Source of the DNA: Bin87 sp965262485
GTDB lineage: Bacteria; Chloroflexota; Dehalococcoidia; Lucifugimonadales; UBA3495
Length of the DNA: 64,000 nucleotides
Assembly (NCBI GenBank): GCA_965262485.1
Contig: OZ253540.1
Coordinates: 3,100,001 to 3,164,000 of the forward strand
Direction: 5' to 3'
Below the pieces are notes generated by a model. The model searched no databases and was not told the DNA's origin. It was given only the letters and a program-made list of their open reading frames with translations. Below are positions 60,377-64,000 of this stretch, in pieces (positions within the stretch are counted from its first letter, which is position 1; the number at the start of each line of letters is the position of its first letter). Made by a program: the position numbers and the translations under genes.

Positions 60377-61792
60377 ATGACTACACACGAACATACCAGT
60401 CGCCTCCACGCCCATGATGCTCACGGGGACGGCGACCACGAGAGTATTCACGACCATGCCGGTGGCCACGACGAGCAACGACATCATGGCAGCCATCACC
60501 GGGGGCACGATGGTGGCCACGGCCACGAGGATATGCTGGAAGTGGAGCAGGCTTTCGAGCGTATCATGTCTCACTTTGAACCGCTGGACGCGGTGGAATT
60601 GCCGACGCTCGAAACGCTGGGTATGACGCTGGCCGAGGATATAACCTCGCCCCTCGATCTGCCGCCGCTGGCCAATTCAGCAATGGATGGTTACGCGGTG
60701 CTGCACACCGATATTGCCGGCTCCGGAGAGACGCCGCCCACGCTATCAGTCATCTCTGCGGTGGCCGCCGGGCAGGTTTCTGCTGATACGGTAAGCCGCG
60801 GCAAGGCCATCCGGATTATGACCGGCGCGCCAGTGCCCGACGGCGCCGATACCGTGGTGCCGTTCGAGGAAACCGATGAGATCGACCGGCGTAGAGCCGG
60901 AGAGTCCCTGGATGAAATCGTAATCCGCAAGGCGCTCCCGCTGGGCAGCAACGTGCGTCCGGCCGGCGAGGACGTGTCCGCCGGCGAACTGGTGCTGGCG
61001 GCAGGAACGGTCGTTCGCCCCGCCGAGGCAGGAGTCATGGCATCTCTGGGGCTGGCAACCGCGCGCGTTATCCGACGCCCGGTGGTTGCGGTGCTGTCAA
61101 CCGGCGACGAACTGACTCGCACCGGCGAATCGCTGACTCCGGGACACATCTACGACAGCAACAGCAGCAGCATCGCCGCCGCCGTGATCGTTGCCGGAGG
61201 GACTCCGCGAATGATAGGCATCGCGCGGGATAACCTGGATGATCTGCATCGCTGCATCGACGAAGCCTCCGACGCTGACCTGCTGGTAACGTCGGCGGGC
61301 GTTTCCAAGGGCGACTACGACATGGTAAAAGACGTGCTGGAGCAGCGCGGGGACATGAATTTCTGGTCGGTGCGGATGCGCCCGGCCAAGCCCTTGGCCT
61401 TCGGTTTGATACGCACTCAGCAGGGTCGGCCGCTGCCGTTGCTGGGCCTGCCCGGAAACCCGGTAAGCGCGTTGCTGGCCTTCGAAATGTTCGGCCGGCC
61501 GGCCATCCGGCGGATGCTGGGGCGCGACCTGCTGGCTCGCCCGGTTGTGGAAGGCGTGCTGACCGGGCCGATATTCAATAGCGATGGCCGGCGAGTGTAC
61601 GCCCGGGTGGAGGTAGAGCGGAAGAATGGGGGCTGGTACGCCACGCCCACCGGCCCCCAGGGTTCCAATATCCTCACCTCGCTATCCCGGGCGAACGGCC
61701 TGGCCATTTGCCCTGCCGACCTGCCCCGCAAGAATGCCGGGCAGGCTGTAAAAATAATCATGCTGGACTGGAACGAAGAGGTTGACCTATGA
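60377..61792 (+). CDS. moeA: Molybdopterin molybdenumtransferase with His-rich N-terminus
   Basis: The 471-residue protein inserts molybdate into adenylated molybdopterin, the last general step of Mo-cofactor synthesis. MoeA/gephyrin motifs: PPLANSAMDGYAVL, IMTGAPVPDGADTVVPFEET, VLSTGDELTRTGESL, IYDSNSSSIAAAV, TSAGVSKGDYDMVKDVL and LLGLPGNPVSALLAFEMF. Residues 3-50 are exceptional: about eighteen histidines among Asp/Gly (HGDGDHESIHDHAGGHDEQ), a likely metal-binding extension absent from ordinary MoeA. Start ATG 60377 with GGAGG at 60364; the frame back to 60326 is not needed. It overlaps the next gene by four bases. Confidence 0.93.
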   Translation: MTTHEHTSRLHAHDAHGDGDHESIHDHAGGHDEQRHHGSHHRGHDGGHGHEDMLEVEQAFERIMSHFEPLDAVELPTLETLGMTLAEDITSPLDLPPLANSAMDGYAVLHTDIAGSGETPPTLSVISAVAAGQVSADTVSRGKAIRIMTGAPVPDGADTVVPFEETDEIDRRRAGESLDEIVIRKALPLGSNVRPAGEDVSAGELVLAAGTVVRPAEAGVMASLGLATARVIRRPVVAVLSTGDELTRTGESLTPGHIYDSNSSSIAAAVIVAGGTPRMIGIARDNLDDLHRCIDEASDADLLVTSAGVSKGDYDMVKDVLEQRGDMNFWSVRMRPAKPLAFGLIRTQQGRPLPLLGLPGNPVSALLAFEMFGRPAIRRMLGRDLLARPVVEGVLTGPIFNSDGRRVYARVEVERKNGGWYATPTGPQGSNILTSLSRANGLAICPADLPRKNAGQAVKIIMLDWNEEVDL

Positions 61793-62436
61793 CCACCACT
61801 GTTGTCTCGAGTAGCCGGACGGCCGGAATAGAATACTGCATAAGCCTGGAGCGCCTGACCGAACTGAACCGGTCGGCGACTCCACTGCTGCTGGCCCGGC
61901 TCAACTCGGCCTGCCCTTCCTTTGGGAAGTCGGCCGGAGACATCGACGATCCGGTGGGGCTGATGGGCGAAATCCGCTCCCACTGCGCCGACGACCCGGA
62001 CTTCATTCGCCAATCGTTTCCGTTGCAGGAAATAGTTTTCAGGACGCTGTTGCTGCGGGATGAACCCGTGATGACCCTGGGCGGAATCCATAAGGAGCTG
62101 ACCGAACGCTGGTCATCGCCGATCCGACCCATAACGGTGACGTTGGGCGGGTTGGCGCGCATCCTGGATAGCGATGCGTTTTACGGATTTTTGGCTCTGC
62201 CCGGCGATGCAGATGACATGGGTGAGGCAGGCGTTGCCATGCTGAACGCCGGGCAACCTGGCGCCCTTTCTCTGGCCGAGGTGGTTGCCGCCATTGCCGA
62301 GAACCTGGACGATGATGACGAGGACGTGGAAGAGGACGACGATGACCTCTTTGAAGACTCGGATAACGTCGAAGAGGAAGATGACGAATTTGATGATCCA
62401 TTCGAGGAAGAGATTGCCGAAGAGGATGAAGAGTAG
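61789..62436 (+). CDS. Hypothetical protein with long acidic tail
   Basis: This 215-residue protein has a globular N-terminal part of about 165 residues (ISLERLTELNRSATPLLLAR, LQEIVFRTLLLRDEPVMTLG, IHKELTERWSSPIRPITVT). A tail of about 50 residues follows that is almost only Asp and Glu, reminiscent of the acidic delta subunit of RNA polymerase (RpoE), which also has a winged-helix HARE-type N-domain. The segment around GGIHKELTERW could be such a helix-turn pattern, so an RpoE-like role is a hypothesis only. It is coupled to moeA by ATGA. Confidence 0.5.
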   Translation: MTTTVVSSSRTAGIEYCISLERLTELNRSATPLLLARLNSACPSFGKSAGDIDDPVGLMGEIRSHCADDPDFIRQSFPLQEIVFRTLLLRDEPVMTLGGIHKELTERWSSPIRPITVTLGGLARILDSDAFYGFLALPGDADDMGEAGVAMLNAGQPGALSLAEVVAAIAENLDDDDEDVEEDDDDLFEDSDNVEEEDDEFDDPFEEEIAEEDEE

Positions 62437-62485
62437 AGGATGCCGAGCCATCCGGGTATCATGGGGATAATGCCGGTGTGGAAGC

Positions 62486-62605
62486 AGGGCCTTTTCAAAG
62501 TCCTCCGACGTCCGCTCATGGTGAGCTTGTCGAACCATCGGCGACCGTCCTTCGACAGGCTCAGGACAAGCGGGTGGTTAATTTCCACAACTTTGAAAAG
62601 GCCCT
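62486..62605. repeat. 120-bp inverted-repeat element, copy 2
   Basis: Perfect 16-bp ends AGGGCCTTTTCAAAGT (62486-62501) and its complement (62590-62605) enclose the same nested CCGCTCATGGTGAGCTTGTC / CCTTCGACAGGCTCAGGAC inversion as copy 1 at 19910-20030. The remaining bases of the 62437-62859 gap hold only the infC promoter. Confidence 0.85.
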
Positions 62606-62751
62606 GGTGTCGAAGGGAAGTCCGTTATCGTTAACCTGAATATTCTGTATGCCTGGTGTCGGATTCAGCAAAAGAGGCGTCGGATAGCAACAATGTCTGT
62701 CGCCGAACCGCCAGACCCAACGGAATCTGTCCCGCGGCGACGGTTAAATCG

Positions 62752-62780
62752 TTGACGGGCAATTAACCCGCCGCTAGAAT
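62752..62780 (+). promoter_or_regulatory. Sigma70-type promoter for infC operon
   Basis: TTGACG (62752-62757), 17-base spacer, TAGAAT (62775-62780). Start about 62787, giving a leader of roughly 73 bases before infC. Confidence 0.75.
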
Positions 62781-62847
62781 AGGTCAATCCAGTACGGTTG
62801 CCGAATCACTAACATCAGGTGCGGCGACCAGAGCACAAATACTACAC

Positions 62848-62862
62848 GGAGGTGTCGTTATC
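62848..62862 (+). promoter_or_regulatory. Ribosome binding site and AUC start of infC
   Basis: GGAGGTG (62848-62854), 5-base spacer, then ATC at 62860-62862. No ATG, GTG or TTG is in frame between the Shine-Dalgarno and 62911. AUU, AUC or AUA starts are a known feature of infC, because IF-3 rejects non-standard starts and so limits its own synthesis. Confidence 0.8.
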
Positions 62863-63420
62863 GCCAGACAATACAGGGTCAACGAGCAAATTCGCGTTCC
62901 ACAGGTTAGAGTGATCGGGGAGGATGGCGAACAGCTTGGAGTAATGACCATGCCCGATGCTTTGGCCCGGGCACGGAACAGCGAACTTGACCTGGTGGAG
63001 GTGGCGCCTAACGCAGACCCGCCGGTGGCCCGGTTGCTGGATTATGGCAAGTTGCGGTATCTGACATCCAAGAAAGAACGTGAGACACGCAAGTCGCAGA
63101 AGAGCAATGAGCTGAAGGAAGTTCGGTTCAGGCCAAACATTGGCGTACACGACTTTGAAGCAAAGCTGCGCAAAGTTCGCCAATTTATCGGAAATGGTGA
63201 TAAGGTTAAACTCACAGTGCGTTTCCGAGGTCGTGAGGCCGTGCATCAGAATCTTGGCCTTTCGCTCTTGAAACGGGTTGCCGACGATTTGAAGGACGAC
63301 GTTCGCCTGGAACATGCTCCCTCCATGGAGGGCCGCGCAATGTTCATGGTGCTCATTCCCAGCGCAACCCGCGTCGAACGCAACGACGCGAATGCCGCTA
63401 CCGCAGTAAATACGGAATAA
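62860..63420 (+). CDS. infC: Translation initiation factor IF-3, AUC start
   Basis: 186 residues from ATC 62860: ARQYRVNEQIRVPQVRVIGE is the conserved IF-3 N-terminus, and starting at the first NTG codon (GTG 62911) would delete most of it. The N-domain ends near KKERETRKSQKSNELKEVRF, and the C-domain includes DFEAKLRKVRQFIGNGDKVK, LTVRFRGREAVH and LLKRVADDLKD. IF-3 binds the 30S subunit and proofreads start codons. It leads the operon infC-rpmI-rplT, with rpmI 7 bases downstream. Confidence 0.93.
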   Translation: MARQYRVNEQIRVPQVRVIGEDGEQLGVMTMPDALARARNSELDLVEVAPNADPPVARLLDYGKLRYLTSKKERETRKSQKSNELKEVRFRPNIGVHDFEAKLRKVRQFIGNGDKVKLTVRFRGREAVHQNLGLSLLKRVADDLKDDVRLEHAPSMEGRAMFMVLIPSATRVERNDANAATAVNTE

Positions 63421-63427
63421 CGAGAAC

Positions 63428-63628
63428 ATGCCTAAACTAAAGACCCATAAAGGCGCAAAAGCCCGAATCCACGTAACCGGATCGGGCAAATTGATGCGCC
63501 GCAAGCGTATGAGCAGCCACCTGCGCCGCAAGAAGCCCAAGAAGGTGACCCGCAAATTCGCGCAGAAGGTGCCCTTCGCTCACGCGGACGTCAAGCGGCT
63601 GAGCCGCCTGGTGCCATACGACCTTTAA
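63428..63628 (+). CDS. rpmI: 50S ribosomal protein L35
   Basis: A 66-residue basic protein: MPKLKTHKGAKARIHVTGSG and KLMRRKRMSSHLRRKKPKK are the L35 signature. Normal length and position between infC and rplT. ATG 63428. Confidence 0.96.
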   Translation: MPKLKTHKGAKARIHVTGSGKLMRRKRMSSHLRRKKPKKVTRKFAQKVPFAHADVKRLSRLVPYDL

Positions 63629-63647
63629 TACCGGAGAATAGTAAACC

Positions 63648-63998
63648 GTGCCCAGAGTAAAACGAGGCGTTACCAAGCGCGCCCGCCACAAGAAAATTCT
63701 CAAGGCCGCCAAGGGTTACCAGGCCTCGTCGGGTCGTAACTACAAATGGGCCAAAGAAGCGGTGATGCACGCGTGGAGCCACGCGTACCGCCACCGCCGC
63801 CAGCGCAAGGGAGAGTTCCGACGCTTGTGGATTATCCGCATCGGCGCCGCCTGCCGTCAGCATGACACTACCTACAGCCAGTTCATGCACGGGCTGATCA
63901 CGGCCGGGGTGGAGATCGACCGCAAGATGCTGGCCGATATGGCGGTCCGCGATCCGGACGCCTTTAAGCGGTTGATTGACATTGCCGGCGAGAGCTAA
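63648..63998 (+). CDS. rplT: 50S ribosomal protein L20
   Basis: A 116-residue basic helical protein, MPRVKRGVTKRARHKKILKA, with FRRLWIIRIGAACRQHDTTY and the C-terminal globular part intact to its stop two bases before the window end. GTG start at 63648. It binds 23S rRNA early in 50S assembly and in many bacteria represses its own operon. Confidence 0.96.
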   Translation: MPRVKRGVTKRARHKKILKAAKGYQASSGRNYKWAKEAVMHAWSHAYRHRRQRKGEFRRLWIIRIGAACRQHDTTYSQFMHGLITAGVEIDRKMLADMAVRDPDAFKRLIDIAGES

Positions 63999-64000
63999 CA

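Noticed and set aside
1..64000. tRNA, rRNA, riboswitch or CRISPR genes
   Set aside because: I looked for the common cores and saw none that I could support by eye; a covariance-model scan could still find a degenerate one.

Overview
The window is GC-rich bacterial chromosome. Its gene content best fits a Chloroflexota lineage of the Dehalococcoidia/SAR202 type: a form II CoxL-type molybdenum hydroxylase, an enolase-superfamily dehydratase, a UGSC selenoprotein, many SDR, hydrolase and MFS genes, PaREP1, DUF4058 and Uma2 proteins, and dense families of short palindromic repeats. That placement is an inference from gene families only; no rRNA or tRNA gene was recognised.

Layout. 1-5.6 kb: 5' part of cmk (leaving the left edge), cvpA, a small MITE, an HNH nuclease, a Smr protein, holB and lysA. 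5.8-7.2 kb: a two-gene unit of unknown function (DUF1828-type). 7.3-11.4 kb: a coxS-coxL-coxM operon behind a consensus promoter and ahead of a terminator. 11.4-14.1 kb: a broken DGQHR gene, then a long ORF coupled to a PIN-domain gene. 14.2-20.9 kb: surE, an MFS transporter, a PIG-L deacetylase, Uma2 and arsM. 21-25.3 kb: an accessory island with an IS5-family element, a MITE, a truncated HNH gene, and a methylase divergent from an HTH regulator and a MamI-like endonuclease. 25.3-31.1 kb: enolase-superfamily enzyme, NIPSNAP, GNAT, a duplicated coiled-coil gene, SDR, a hotdog thioesterase and a UGSC-family selenoprotein with an in-frame TGA. 31-37 kb: a frameshifted leucine-rich-repeat surface protein, DUF4058, a UGSC-neighbour family protein and duplicated PaREP1 genes. 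37.4-40.6 kb: a hydroxyisobutyrate dehydrogenase-type enzyme and two tandem alpha/beta hydrolases. 41-48.4 kb: the core cluster rpsB-tsf-pyrH-frr-uppS-cdsA-dxr-rseP. 48.4-56.2 kb: dienelactone hydrolase, a RuvC-like protein with a zinc-ribbon partner, DUF805, a double-domain TAP-like lipoprotein hydrolase and an MFS transporter. 56.5-64 kb: pheS, pheT, moeA, an acidic-tailed protein, and infC-rpmI-rplT.

How the genes fit together. The core genes serve translation, isoprenoid and lipid precursor synthesis and membrane proteolysis. The accessory genes suggest aerobic scavenging of organic substrates by Mo-enzyme, dehydratase, SDR, thioesterase and hydrolase steps. MoeA can supply the Mo cofactor for the Cox-type enzyme, and both carry unusual His-rich tails. 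The best candidate for something unusual is the UGSC gene: TGA read as selenocysteine gives an intact protein and is followed by a hairpin that fits bacterial SECIS geometry. Other notable points are an AUC start for infC, two hydrolase duplications in which one copy has lost its nucleophile, and nested mobile insertions with visible target duplications.
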